Shown here: in pieces, positions 1 to 7,066 of the stretch
How positions within the stretch are numbered: the stretch's first letter is position 1
How the letters are laid out: every line of letters starts with the position of its first letter
NCBI GenBank assembly: GCA_964511215.1
Contig: CAZEER010000077.1
Coordinates: 1 to 9,947 of the forward strand
Reading direction: 5' to 3'
Origin: CAZEER01 sp964511215
GTDB taxonomy: Bacteria > Fidelibacterota > Marinisomatia > Marinisomatales > UBA1611
Length of the DNA: 9,947 bases
Translations under genes and position numbers: made by a program
The notes under the pieces: generated by a model
Database searches by the model: none
The model's input: the letters and a program-made list of their open reading frames with translations, nothing else
What the model was told of the DNA's origin: nothing

Positions 1-761
1 GTAACCTTTCCTATCCTAGTTATACCTCCAATAATAACCATTCCAACAATTAAGGCCATTATAATTCCATTAATAAATTGTACGATTGATACTTCAAAAG
101 CATTCCATAATTCGTGTTTAATTGTAAAAAAATGAGTATCACCTATAATTGTAGATATCTCTGAGTATAATTGATCAGAGACAGTAAAAGATTGTATGGC
201 ATTTCCTGTTGCAAACGAACAGATAACAGCAAATGAAGCAAATGCAACGGCAAGCCACCTCCAATTTTTTCCTAAACCGTTTTCAATAGTATACATTGGT
301 CCACCAGCTGTTTTACCTAGAGCGTCCATTTCTCGATATTTTAATGAGAGTGTGCATTCTGCATATTTCAAAGTAGTACCAAAGAATGCGGTCACCCACA
401 TCCAAAAAATAGCGCCTGGACCTCCGTAATATACTGCAGTTGCAACACCAGCAATATTTCCAATGCCAACAGTTGCTGATAGTGCAGTTGTTAAGGCTCT
501 AAAATGATTTAAATCACCTTGATCATCAGGATTGTCATATATTCCTTTAGTAACATTTATACCATGCTTCAAATACCTTATCTGAGGGAAACCAAGTTTA
601 ATAGTCGCGTAAATTCCAGTCCCAACCAAAGCCAATACCATTAGCGGAATTGCTCTTTGACTTGGGAATGACCATACCGCTTCGAAAGTATGTACACCAA
701 ACGCGTACATAATAAATACAATAATTGCAAACGCTATAAAACCTGCAGTTTTTCTATCCAT
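1..761 (-). CDS. Sodium:alanine/glycine symporter, AGCS family (N-terminal part, cut by window edge)
   Basis: I translated the reverse strand by hand: 253 codons are open from ATG at 761 to the window edge, so the C-terminal half lies outside (family members are usually about 450-550 residues). The product is an inner-membrane secondary transporter that imports alanine or glycine with Na+ (or H+). Family signatures are plain: TTALSATVGIGNIAGVATAV (91-110), then GGPGAIFWMWVTAFFG (113-128), LKYAECTLSLKYRE (131-144) and GGPMYTIENGLG (153-164). Hydrophobic segments lie near residues 6-24, 38-55, 92-112, 115-130, 168-186 and 229-247. The segment preceding TGIYATIKLGFPQIR (48-62) gives the protein a longer N-terminus than many relatives. 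The start is supported by GGAG at 770-767, five bases before the ATG; the other nearby ATG, at 772, is out of frame and stops quickly. It is divergent from rnhB. Substrate specificity cannot be read from the sequence. Confidence 0.93.
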   Translation of the reverse strand, partial: MDRKTAGFIAFAIIVFIMYAFGVHTFEAVWSFPSQRAIPLMVLALVGTGIYATIKLGFPQIRYLKHGINVTKGIYDNPDDQGDLNHFRALTTALSATVGIGNIAGVATAVYYGGPGAIFWMWVTAFFGTTLKYAECTLSLKYREMDALGKTAGGPMYTIENGLGKNWRWLAVAFASFAVICSFATGNAIQSFTVSDQLYSEISTIIGDTHFFTIKHELWNAFEVSIVQFINGIIMALIVGMVIIGGITRIGKV

Positions 762-924
762 TGAAGCTCCATTATAATGAAAAGTTAGTAATAAGTTTAG
801 AGCGAAGATTAATTAACCACAATGTGTTATTAATAAAAATAATTTGCAATATAATGTAAATAAATCTTTAGTTTTATTTTCTCAATATTATTTAAAAAAA
901 GAAAATCAATAAAAAATTACAACA
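762..924. promoter_or_regulatory. Divergent promoter region between the symporter gene and rnhB
   Basis: This 163-base, very AT-rich spacer must hold the promoters of two divergent genes. On the plus strand, TATAAT at 850-855 (within TTTGCAATATAATG) is a candidate -10 for the rnhB operon, giving a leader of about 60 bases; no good -35 hexamer lies 17 bases upstream. On the minus strand, TATAAT at 776-771 sits directly before the GGAG of the symporter gene. If used, it would give an almost leaderless transcript, so it may be chance in AT-rich DNA. No operator-like palindrome was recognised. Confidence 0.35.
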
Positions 925-1854
925 ATGGAATTAATTGCAGGCGTTGATGAAGCTGGAAGAGGTCCCCTTGCTGGTCCTGTAGTTGCATCTGCAGTCATAC
1001 TACCAGAAAATCATAATATTGAAGGCTTAAAGGATTCAAAAAAACTTTCTAAGAAAAAACGTGCAATATTATTTGATATAATTCAGAAAAATGCTCTATC
1101 TATTGGAATTGGGAAAATTGACGTGAAAATAATTGACAAGATTAACATTAGGGAAGCAACCTTCAAAGCTATGCATATGGCATTGGGAAATTTAAATCTA
1201 AAGCCAGATAGAGCATTAATAGATGGCTACCCGTTAAATAATCAAATTATTCCAAATATTGGAATAATTGGTGGAGACAATATTGAAGACTCAATCAAAG
1301 CTGCATCTATAGTCGCAAAAGTAACTCGTGATAAAATTATGACAGACTACTCAATTATTTTTCCAGAATATGGATTTGAAAAGCATTCAGGCTACGGAAC
1401 TAAATTTCATTTACTAGCGTTGGATAATTATATGGCTACACCAATACATAGAAGAACATTTAAACCTGTTAAAAATAGGATGCCTACCATGAAATGGTTG
1501 ATAGATAATGATCGTATTAATTGGATGTGTGAAAAATTAGCAGCCTTATATTTAATTGGTATGGGTATGAAAATAATTGAAATAAATAAAAAACAATCTC
1601 ATTTTATGAACATAAATATTATTGCGGACGATAATAATCAAATTGTATATATAAATGTATTGAATGGAGAGCAGAATGAAAAAAATAGATTCCCAAAATT
1701 TCTTATAAAAAAACAATTAAAAAAATTCAATAATTTTCTTAAGGAATCATCAAAAAATAATCTCAAATTTAATCCACCTAGATTTGATATAATATCGGTT
1801 AAATTACAACCAAGAAGAGAGCCAGATATACAATATCTAATAGATATTAAGTAA
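925..1854 (+). CDS. rnhB: Ribonuclease HII with a fused, catalytically degenerate UPF0102/YraN-like C-terminal domain
   Basis: The first 185 or so residues are a complete RNase HII, the cytoplasmic enzyme that nicks the RNA strand of RNA/DNA hybrids and starts removal of single ribonucleotides from DNA. The four metal-binding acidic residues are present: D8 and E9 in AGVDEAGRGPLAGPV, D100 in ALIDG and D118 in GGDNIEDS. The strand AASIVAKVTRD (126-136) and HSGYGTKFHL...HRRTFKPVK (154-183) also match. RNase HII normally ends near here (about 200 residues), but this protein runs to 309. Residues 200-309 resemble UPF0102 (YraN) in order: EKLAALYLIGMGMKIIE (203-219), MNINII (228-233) where GEIDLI is expected, VYINVL (241-246) where VFVEVK is expected, KKQLKKFNNFL (262-272) and RFDIISV (286-292). 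The usual D and E-x-K nuclease residues are N231, N244 and L246, so this domain is probably inactive. There is no Shine-Dalgarno; the leader is A-rich. RNase HII is certain; the YraN assignment is a by-eye match. Confidence 0.95.
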   Translation: MELIAGVDEAGRGPLAGPVVASAVILPENHNIEGLKDSKKLSKKKRAILFDIIQKNALSIGIGKIDVKIIDKINIREATFKAMHMALGNLNLKPDRALIDGYPLNNQIIPNIGIIGGDNIEDSIKAASIVAKVTRDKIMTDYSIIFPEYGFEKHSGYGTKFHLLALDNYMATPIHRRTFKPVKNRMPTMKWLIDNDRINWMCEKLAALYLIGMGMKIIEINKKQSHFMNINIIADDNNQIVYINVLNGEQNEKNRFPKFLIKKQLKKFNNFLKESSKNNLKFNPPRFDIISVKLQPRREPDIQYLIDIK

Positions 1855-1868
1855 TTATAATTACTTAA
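1847..1868. repeat. 22-base perfect palindrome spanning the rnhB stop codon
   Basis: The 22 bases from TTAAGTAAT through the central TATA to ATTACTTAA are perfectly self-complementary and contain the rnhB stop TAA (1852-1854). As RNA this folds into a 9-bp, nearly all A-U stem with a four-base loop, followed by ATTTTG. It could be a weak terminator, an RNA-processing or stability element between rnhB and lepB, or a dimeric protein-binding site. The stem has only one G-C pair per arm, so a strong intrinsic terminator is unlikely. Confidence 0.5.
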
Positions 1869-1906
1869 ATTTTGCTTCTATTATCTCTTTAAATTCTTTT
1901 AACTCA

Positions 1907-3061
1907 ATGCAGATCCTCAACTATAAGATCAAAAATAAAACTCTAGCCTTCATTGGTTTGTTCTTCTTTTTAATTTTCGTAATAAGTTTTCTCTCTAATC
2001 TCATCCTAGGTCAAGACATTATTGTCATGGGGCGGGTAATGAAAATATTATTTATAATACTAGGAATTGTTTTTTTGGGATTTAGCACTGGTAATAAAAA
2101 ATTCAAAAATGAAATAATAGCAATTACAAACATAGTATTAACAGTTTTGCTTATAAAGGTAACAATACTAGAAGCATATATTGTACCTACTGGGAGTATG
2201 GAAAATACAATAATGACCGGGGATTTTTTGATAGGTAGTCGATTCGTATTTGGCATGAGAACTCCAGACTGGCTTGGTATACCATATACTGATATAGGCT
2301 TTTCTATCCCTTATTATAAATTTCCTGAATTTAAAATTCCTAAAAAGGGAGACGTTTTAATTTTTAAATACCCGCGAGATAAATATGTGAAATATGTAAA
2401 ACGTTGCGTTGCAGGACCTGGTGATACAATAAAAATTGATCGGAAAAAATTATTTGTAAATAATAAGGAAACTCCGATGTGGGAAAACGGGAAATATCTA
2501 GTACCTGAAATACAAAAAGAATATCAACAACCTGATATTTTTCTCAGCTCCGATGTGAATATTAATAGAGATAATTTGGGACCTATTTATATCCCTAAAA
2601 AAGGTGACACCATACAAATCCATGAGAACACAGACTGGAAATATCTTCTTCCCATTATTTTAATGGAAGGTCATGAGGCTACTTTAGAAAATAATAATAG
2701 CTCTTATCTATTCACTCTTCAAGAACCAAATGAAATATTTAGGAGAAAAGGAGATGAATCAGTATTTGAAAAATATATTCCAAATGGAACGCTCTTAACA
2801 CCTTGGAGTAAAGCATTTAGAAAGGAACACATAGAATTTCTAAAAATTGACGGAATCTCTGTCTTGGAAATGAAAGAATATATTGTTTCTCAAAATTATT
2901 ATTGGGCAATGGGTGATAATCGTGATGATAGTTTAGATTCAAGATATTGGGGTTTTGTACCTGAGAATAATATACTGGGAGAAGCACTATTTGCATATTT
3001 TTCTTTAGATTTAGATACATGGTCACCGCGTTGGGATCGTATAGGAACAATAATTAGATAA
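1907..3061 (+). CDS. lepB: Signal peptidase I (S26 family leader peptidase)
   Basis: This is the membrane serine protease that removes signal peptides from proteins exported by Sec/Tat on the periplasmic face. The Ser/Lys dyad is visible: S97 in VPTGSMENTI and K165 in KYVKRCVAGPGDTI. The C-terminal conserved box is GDNRDDSLDSRYWGFVP (336-352). Three hydrophobic segments precede the active site (about 13-34, 46-60, 69-88), with the last running straight into it. Positive residues before the first (KIKNK) and between the second and third (KKFK) suggest N-in, catalytic domain outside. At 384 residues it is longer than E. coli LepB (324). The stretch between the Lys and the GDNRDD box is about 45 residues longer, and IPKKGD occurs twice (144-149 and 229-234). 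The start has no Shine-Dalgarno. It lies 52 bases after rnhB and 6 bases before the next open frame, so co-transcription is likely. Confidence 0.95.
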   Translation: MQILNYKIKNKTLAFIGLFFFLIFVISFLSNLILGQDIIVMGRVMKILFIILGIVFLGFSTGNKKFKNEIIAITNIVLTVLLIKVTILEAYIVPTGSMENTIMTGDFLIGSRFVFGMRTPDWLGIPYTDIGFSIPYYKFPEFKIPKKGDVLIFKYPRDKYVKYVKRCVAGPGDTIKIDRKKLFVNNKETPMWENGKYLVPEIQKEYQQPDIFLSSDVNINRDNLGPIYIPKKGDTIQIHENTDWKYLLPIILMEGHEATLENNNSSYLFTLQEPNEIFRRKGDESVFEKYIPNGTLLTPWSKAFRKEHIEFLKIDGISVLEMKEYIVSQNYYWAMGDNRDDSLDSRYWGFVPENNILGEALFAYFSLDLDTWSPRWDRIGTIIR

Positions 3062-3067
3062 TATTCA

Positions 3068-3511
3068 TTGCGTATAATACTTAATTCTTATTTAAGTCTA
3101 TTGGCAATAAAATTTTCTTTTTGCCCAACTCATCCACGAATGGTCATGCATTTTTCCTATAAGCAAACTCAGGAACAAGCACTAAATGATATTCGGAATA
3201 TATTAGAAAAAGAAGGATACATAATTAAAGAATATGCACCTGAAGATGGATTTTTATTTACAGATTATAAAGAATTTAATTGGGGAACAGGGCGTAGATT
3301 ATTAGCATTATCCGTTCATATAAATGACAAGGTGACTGTGACTGGAATGGGGAAATTGGATATTCCAGTTACTGATATAGGTGATCCGAATGAGGTCTTA
3401 AATATTAAATCTGTTGATCGTTTAAGTTATAAAATACAGAAGAAAACTTTCTTAACATTAGTAGAAACTTTTCAAAATATTAACCTTGTAAGAATTAATC
3501 ACTGGCCTTGA
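3068..3511 (+). CDS. Unrecognised small probable envelope protein downstream of lepB
   Basis: I do not recognise a named family. The frame opens right after the lepB stop, in the same reading frame. The longest version uses TTG at 3068 (147 residues). ATG codons at 3140 (residue 25) and 3146 (residue 27) are alternatives. The long version begins with a short hydrophobic stretch, ILNSYLSLLAIKFSFC (residues 4-19), resembling a lipoprotein signal with Cys19 as lipidation site; however, FSFC is not a standard lipobox because Phe sits just before the Cys. The rest is a compact soluble domain: QEQALNDIRNILEKEGYIIKE (35-55) looks like a helix followed by strands, then EDGFLFTDYKEFNWGTGRR (59-77) and alternating strands (LLALSVHI, KVTVTGMG). 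An outer-membrane or periplasmic lipoprotein is the favoured reading. The bases at the TTG also spell TATAAT (3073-3078), so they could instead be a promoter for the ATG start. Confidence 0.7.
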   Translation: MRIILNSYLSLLAIKFSFCPTHPRMVMHFSYKQTQEQALNDIRNILEKEGYIIKEYAPEDGFLFTDYKEFNWGTGRRLLALSVHINDKVTVTGMGKLDIPVTDIGDPNEVLNIKSVDRLSYKIQKKTFLTLVETFQNINLVRINHWP

Positions 3512-3591
3512 AATGATAGTTGCTCTAATGGAATTCTTGTATAAAATTTGTAGATGACTTTTCATAATAACATCTTAATTTGTAATCTGTT

Positions 3592-3951
3592 ATGAGTATT
3601 AATTTTGAAAACAAAGAAGACAGACAAGAGTATCTTGTAGAAAAACTTGACGATCTGCTAGAAGGAATCAATTCTAGTTATGGAAAAACTCTCCTAGATG
3701 AACTTGTAACACGTCTTCATAGAACAATTGAAGATTTCAATGAAGAATTCCAGGGTATAATTGGTGAACTAAAGGATAGCTCTGAAAGGAGAAATCAAAT
3801 TTTACATGATCTTATGATAGGCAACACTATCTCATCTAAAATTAGCCACAATGATGGTGCTAATCGAAGAGATGAAACTGCTGGTACCGATGAATCAACA
3901 CCTGCAGCAGAGATGAGTGAATGGGAAAAAAAACTTGAGGGATTATCTTAG
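3592..3951 (+). CDS. Unrecognised acidic, mostly helical small protein
   Basis: This 119-residue protein matches no family I know. It has no signal peptide or membrane segment, so it should be cytoplasmic. Residues 7-75 are rich in Glu, Asp, Leu and Lys with heptad-like spacing (EYLVEKLDDLLEGI, LLDELVTRLHRTIEDF, FQGIIGELKD), suggesting two or three amphipathic helices. A polar, low-complexity linker follows (about 80-107, with Asn, Asp, Thr and Ala), and the chain ends in a short amphipathic tail, EWEKKLEGLS (110-119), which could be a docking peptide. The start ATG has no Shine-Dalgarno. TATAAA at 3540-3545 preceded by TG is a weak -10 candidate in the 80-base gap upstream. The next gene begins 14 bases after its stop, so the two probably form one transcript and may work together. 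Confidence 0.75.
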   Translation: MSINFENKEDRQEYLVEKLDDLLEGINSSYGKTLLDELVTRLHRTIEDFNEEFQGIIGELKDSSERRNQILHDLMIGNTISSKISHNDGANRRDETAGTDESTPAAEMSEWEKKLEGLS

Positions 3952-3954
3952 ATA

Positions 3955-3959
3955 AAGGA
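3955..3959 (+). promoter_or_regulatory. Shine-Dalgarno site deciding the start of the coiled-coil gene
   Basis: AAGGA lies six bases before the ATG at 3966 but only three bases before the in-frame TTG at 3963, so the ATG is the better start. It is one of only two clear Shine-Dalgarno sites in the window, and it falls in the 14-base gap after the preceding stop codon, suggesting re-initiation or independent ribosome loading within a two-gene transcript. Confidence 0.6.
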
Positions 3960-3965
3960 ATATTG

Positions 3966-4478
3966 ATGAACGCTAATAAATTTATATTTGTTCTGCTTGG
4001 TGTTTTATATCTTGGAGCTGGGTATTATTACACAATGACAGAAAATCTTTTTATAAAAATGGACAAACTTGACCTTGCAGATAAAGAACACGTTGATAAG
4101 GTTCTTGGTACTTATGCAGATAGCCTTGATAGATATAATCTTAGATTTATTGGCCGAGGAAAACATATGAGGAAAATGCAAAAGGATATTCTTTCAAATA
4201 CGGAATTAATTGAAAATAATACTGATTCTTTAGCAGTAATGATTGAGGATGTAAATTTAAAATTGGATGATTTTACGCGAAAAACTGACAAAAATTTTAG
4301 AAATATAGAGAATGATCTGGATGATGTTGCTAGTGATTTAAAGGGTTCTGTGCGAAGGCTAAAACAAGTCGACTCTGACTTACAACAATTAACAAAAGCA
4401 CTTGAGAAACGACTGAAGGAAATTGAGGATTTAGCTTTAATCCAAAAGGAAAAAGCCAAAGCTGCCGAAGAAGATTAG
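3966..4478 (+). CDS. Unrecognised membrane-anchored coiled-coil protein
   Basis: This 170-residue protein has one hydrophobic segment near the N-terminus (KFIFVLLGVLYLGAGYYY, 5-22), then about 140 charged residues with strong helical character. From about 75 to 165, hydrophobic residues recur at heptad spacing (LIENNTDSLAVMIEDVNLKL, IENDLDDVASDLKGSVRRL, LQQLTKALEKRLKEIEDL), predicting a long coiled coil. It ends in KEKAKAAEED. The segment could be an uncleaved anchor with the coiled coil in the periplasm, or a signal peptide; no AXA cleavage site is obvious. The layout resembles spacer or scaffold proteins of the envelope, but no specific role can be assigned. ATG at 3966 is chosen over TTG at 3963 because of the AAGGA spacing. 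It follows the acidic-protein gene by 14 bases and ends just before an intrinsic terminator. Confidence 0.8.
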   Translation: MNANKFIFVLLGVLYLGAGYYYTMTENLFIKMDKLDLADKEHVDKVLGTYADSLDRYNLRFIGRGKHMRKMQKDILSNTELIENNTDSLAVMIEDVNLKLDDFTRKTDKNFRNIENDLDDVASDLKGSVRRLKQVDSDLQQLTKALEKRLKEIEDLALIQKEKAKAAEED

Positions 4479-4512
4479 TTTTCTATCTATTATTTTAATT
4501 TTTTACTATTAT

Positions 4513-4545
4513 AAAAGGGACCATTAATTGGTCCTTTTTTCTTTT
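4513..4545 (+). terminator. Rho-independent terminator after the coiled-coil gene
   Basis: GGACCA (4518-4523) and TGGTCC (4529-4534) form a 6-bp stem with a five-base loop, preceded by AAAA and followed by TTTTTTCTTTT. It lies 39 bases after the stop of the coiled-coil gene and 43 bases before the next ATG, so it should end the upstream transcript and leave the propeller gene to its own promoter. The A-run before the stem allows some activity in the opposite direction. The 10-mer AAAAGGGACC here recurs in the hairpin before leuS (9703-9712). Confidence 0.85.
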
Positions 4546-4588
4546 ATCGATAGATTGATTTGTATTTTTAGTAATAATTTATACAGTT

Positions 4589-7066
4589 ATGCTTAAAAAT
4601 ATTTTTAATTATTTAAAAGAAAATTCAGTTCCTATAATTCTTGTCATTCTTGTATTTACACTGCCGCTAATTAATAAGAAAACAAGTTTTATTCCTATAC
4701 CAACGGAGATAATTAATAAAAAAGAAAATAAAAAAAGATTTAAAAAGGAAAGAAAAGAGTGGATTGAAAACATGCATAAAGCTGCACCAGAAAATAATTG
4801 GAAATTAATGGATGAAAATACGCGCCTAGAAAACCTATATTTAAATAATCAGGTAAAATACGCTAATAATTTTAAACGTTCAATTATAGAAAATAATTTA
4901 AATAGAAATATTCCAGCAGAATGGCATGAACGTGGAAGTAATAATCAAGCAGGGAGGATCAGAACATCTGAATATGATTTTTTTAATCAAGAAATTTACT
5001 GTGCTTCCAGTGGCGGTAATATTTGGAAAGGAAATTTAGATGGAAGTAATTGGATTTCATTAAATGACTATTTTCAAATTAAAGGCATTATCCTTTTAAA
5101 AAGATTTAATCATAATGATAATCAACGAATGATAATGATTAATAATAAAAATTGTTATTTAACAGATAATGATGGATACATAATTGAAGCTGCTACTGGA
5201 TTAGAATCAGTTCAAAATTGGGGTTGGATTTTTAGAGGATTGCTTTCCAGTAATAATCATATATACCTTGGTGTTATAGAATGGGATTATGATCTATGGA
5301 CATATTTACCATCAATATATAAATCAACAAATGGTGGAGAAAATTTTTATAAAATTCTTGAATTAACAGAAGCTAATGGATTTACTGTGGGAACGAGTCA
5401 TTTTGATATTTGGATCTCAGCTAATAACGAAAATGATCTATACATACTTAATGATGGAAAAATTTTCATTTTACAAAATGAGAATCTCAATTTTATAACT
5501 GATATTGAAACTTCAGCAAGCGCTAACAATATTCTAATTGGAGGAGTAGAAGAAGATGGCATCGATTTTCTCCATTGTAGAATTGGAAATCAGTTGTTCA
5601 CATCTCTTAATTCAGGAATTGACTGGGTTGCAAAAGGAGATTTGCCTACAGGAACCTTTACAATCAATAGTTTTGAATGTCATCCTAATTTTTCGAATAG
5701 AATTGTAATTGGAAGTGTTGATGGATATTCTACATCAAGCGGAGGAGATAGTTGGCAATTAATTAATAATTGGTGGGAATACTACTCTTTTCCGGAGACA
5801 AAATTACATGCTGATCTACCAGACTTTAGTTACTATATAGATCCATTCACAAATGAAGAATTTCAATTAATTTGCACAGATGGTGGCATTTATATATCTT
5901 ATGACAATTTTGAAAATGTTCAAAACATATCAATGAGTGGCTTAGGTGTTAGTCAATATTATTCTACATATACATCAAGGTTTAGTCCGTATCATATTTA
6001 TGCGGGAAGCCAGGATCAAGGATTTCAAATTCATTTGAGTGAAGGTAATTACGATGGCGTATTAGATTTTGATCAAATTATCAGCGGCGATTATGGTCAT
6101 ATAGTCTCTGGAGATAGTGGGCATAGTATTTGGACAGACTATCCAGGATTTGTTATGTATTATAATGATATTATAAACTCGGAAAATATGGCAACATGGG
6201 ATTTTGAGGGTAGTGGATATTTATGGTTACCGCCACTAATGATTGATCCCTATGATAGTAAAACTGTTTACATTGGTGGTGGTGGTATTCAATCTCAAAA
6301 TCATATGGTGAAAGTACATTATGGCTTAAATGGGATGGAAGCAGAAGATATGGAGTATACTTTTGAATCAAAAATATCAGCAATGGCTTTTAGTCCAATT
6401 AGTAATAACTATTGGTATGTTTCTACTGAAAATGGTGAATTTTTTTATTCAAACAACTCAGGGCAGAATTTTATCTCGACATCCAGCTTTAATGGTCCAG
6501 AATCACATTATTTTTATGGCAGTTCCATATTGCCTTCACCTATAGATAGCCAGAGAATATATATTGCAGGAAGTGGATATTCTAATCCTGGAGTATACTT
6601 AAGTATAGATGGAGGTCAAACTTTTTCACCATTTGATAGTAATCTTCCGAATACACTGATATATGATTTAGCTTGTTTACCTGATGAATCAATGATTTTT
6701 GCTGCAACTGAAGTAGGCCCATATGCATATTCTTTTAATGATGGGGAATGGAATAATATATCTGACAATACTGCACCTGACCAAACCTATTGGACAGTTG
6801 ACTATATAGATGAAATCTTTACCGTAAGATTTGGTACATATGGACGGGGAATATGGGACTATACATTTCAATATAATCCAGTTTTTCTTTTTGGAGATAT
6901 CAACCAAGATTCATTGCTTAATATTGATGATATTATTCTATTAATTAGTATTATTCTTGCAGATTTAGATATTTCAGATTATGTATTAAATGTTGGAAAT
7001 TTAAATTATGATGAAAATATAGATATTTTTGATATTTTAAAATTAGCAGATCTTATTAATAGCTAA
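4589..7066 (+). CDS. Secreted BNR/sortilin-like beta-propeller protein with a C-terminal dockerin-like domain
   Basis: An 825-residue exported protein. The N-terminus has a lysine-flanked hydrophobic segment (about 14-29, PIILVILVFTLPLI) that acts as a signal peptide or anchor, then a charged, helical region to about 105. The body opens with AEWHERGSNNQAGRIR (110-125), the usual lead-in of BNR/Vps10-type propellers. It carries Asp-box-like repeats: KSTNGGENF (245-253), SLNSGIDW (339-346), STSSGGDSW (381-389), SNNSGQNF (621-628) and LSIDGGQTF (671-679). FGTYGRGIWDY (748-758) is the typical last blade. The tail is dockerin-like with two EF-hand-type loops: GDINQDSLLNIDD (769-781) and GNLNYDENIDIFD (803-815), each followed by a hydrophobic helix. 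Such propellers are often annotated as glycosyl hydrolases, but no catalytic residue supports that here; a binding or adhesion role is equally possible. The dockerin implies calcium-dependent docking to a cohesin or surface partner not seen here. No Shine-Dalgarno is present. Confidence 0.88.
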   Translation: MLKNIFNYLKENSVPIILVILVFTLPLINKKTSFIPIPTEIINKKENKKRFKKERKEWIENMHKAAPENNWKLMDENTRLENLYLNNQVKYANNFKRSIIENNLNRNIPAEWHERGSNNQAGRIRTSEYDFFNQEIYCASSGGNIWKGNLDGSNWISLNDYFQIKGIILLKRFNHNDNQRMIMINNKNCYLTDNDGYIIEAATGLESVQNWGWIFRGLLSSNNHIYLGVIEWDYDLWTYLPSIYKSTNGGENFYKILELTEANGFTVGTSHFDIWISANNENDLYILNDGKIFILQNENLNFITDIETSASANNILIGGVEEDGIDFLHCRIGNQLFTSLNSGIDWVAKGDLPTGTFTINSFECHPNFSNRIVIGSVDGYSTSSGGDSWQLINNWWEYYSFPETKLHADLPDFSYYIDPFTNEEFQLICTDGGIYISYDNFENVQNISMSGLGVSQYYSTYTSRFSPYHIYAGSQDQGFQIHLSEGNYDGVLDFDQIISGDYGHIVSGDSGHSIWTDYPGFVMYYNDIINSENMATWDFEGSGYLWLPPLMIDPYDSKTVYIGGGGIQSQNHMVKVHYGLNGMEAEDMEYTFESKISAMAFSPISNNYWYVSTENGEFFYSNNSGQNFISTSSFNGPESHYFYGSSILPSPIDSQRIYIAGSGYSNPGVYLSIDGGQTFSPFDSNLPNTLIYDLACLPDESMIFAATEVGPYAYSFNDGEWNNISDNTAPDQTYWTVDYIDEIFTVRFGTYGRGIWDYTFQYNPVFLFGDINQDSLLNIDDIILLISIILADLDISDYVLNVGNLNYDENIDIFDILKLADLINS

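Noticed and set aside
196..429. Open frame on the plus strand of 77 codons
   Set aside because: It lies antisense within the symporter gene, whose reverse-strand translation has clear AGCS motifs.
2011..2256. Minus-strand open frame inside lepB, with a similar one at 2817-3050
   Set aside because: Both are shadows of lepB, which shows all catalytic boxes in the plus frame.
4112..4459. Open frame of 115 codons on the minus strand
   Set aside because: Its Ser/Phe-rich product is the antisense shadow of the coiled-coil gene, which has a Shine-Dalgarno and a terminator on the plus strand.
4589..7066. Calling the propeller protein a glycosyl hydrolase or sialidase because of its Asp-box repeats
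   Set aside because: Asp boxes are structural; the arginine triad and Tyr/Glu pair of sialidases were not identified, so no enzyme activity is claimed.
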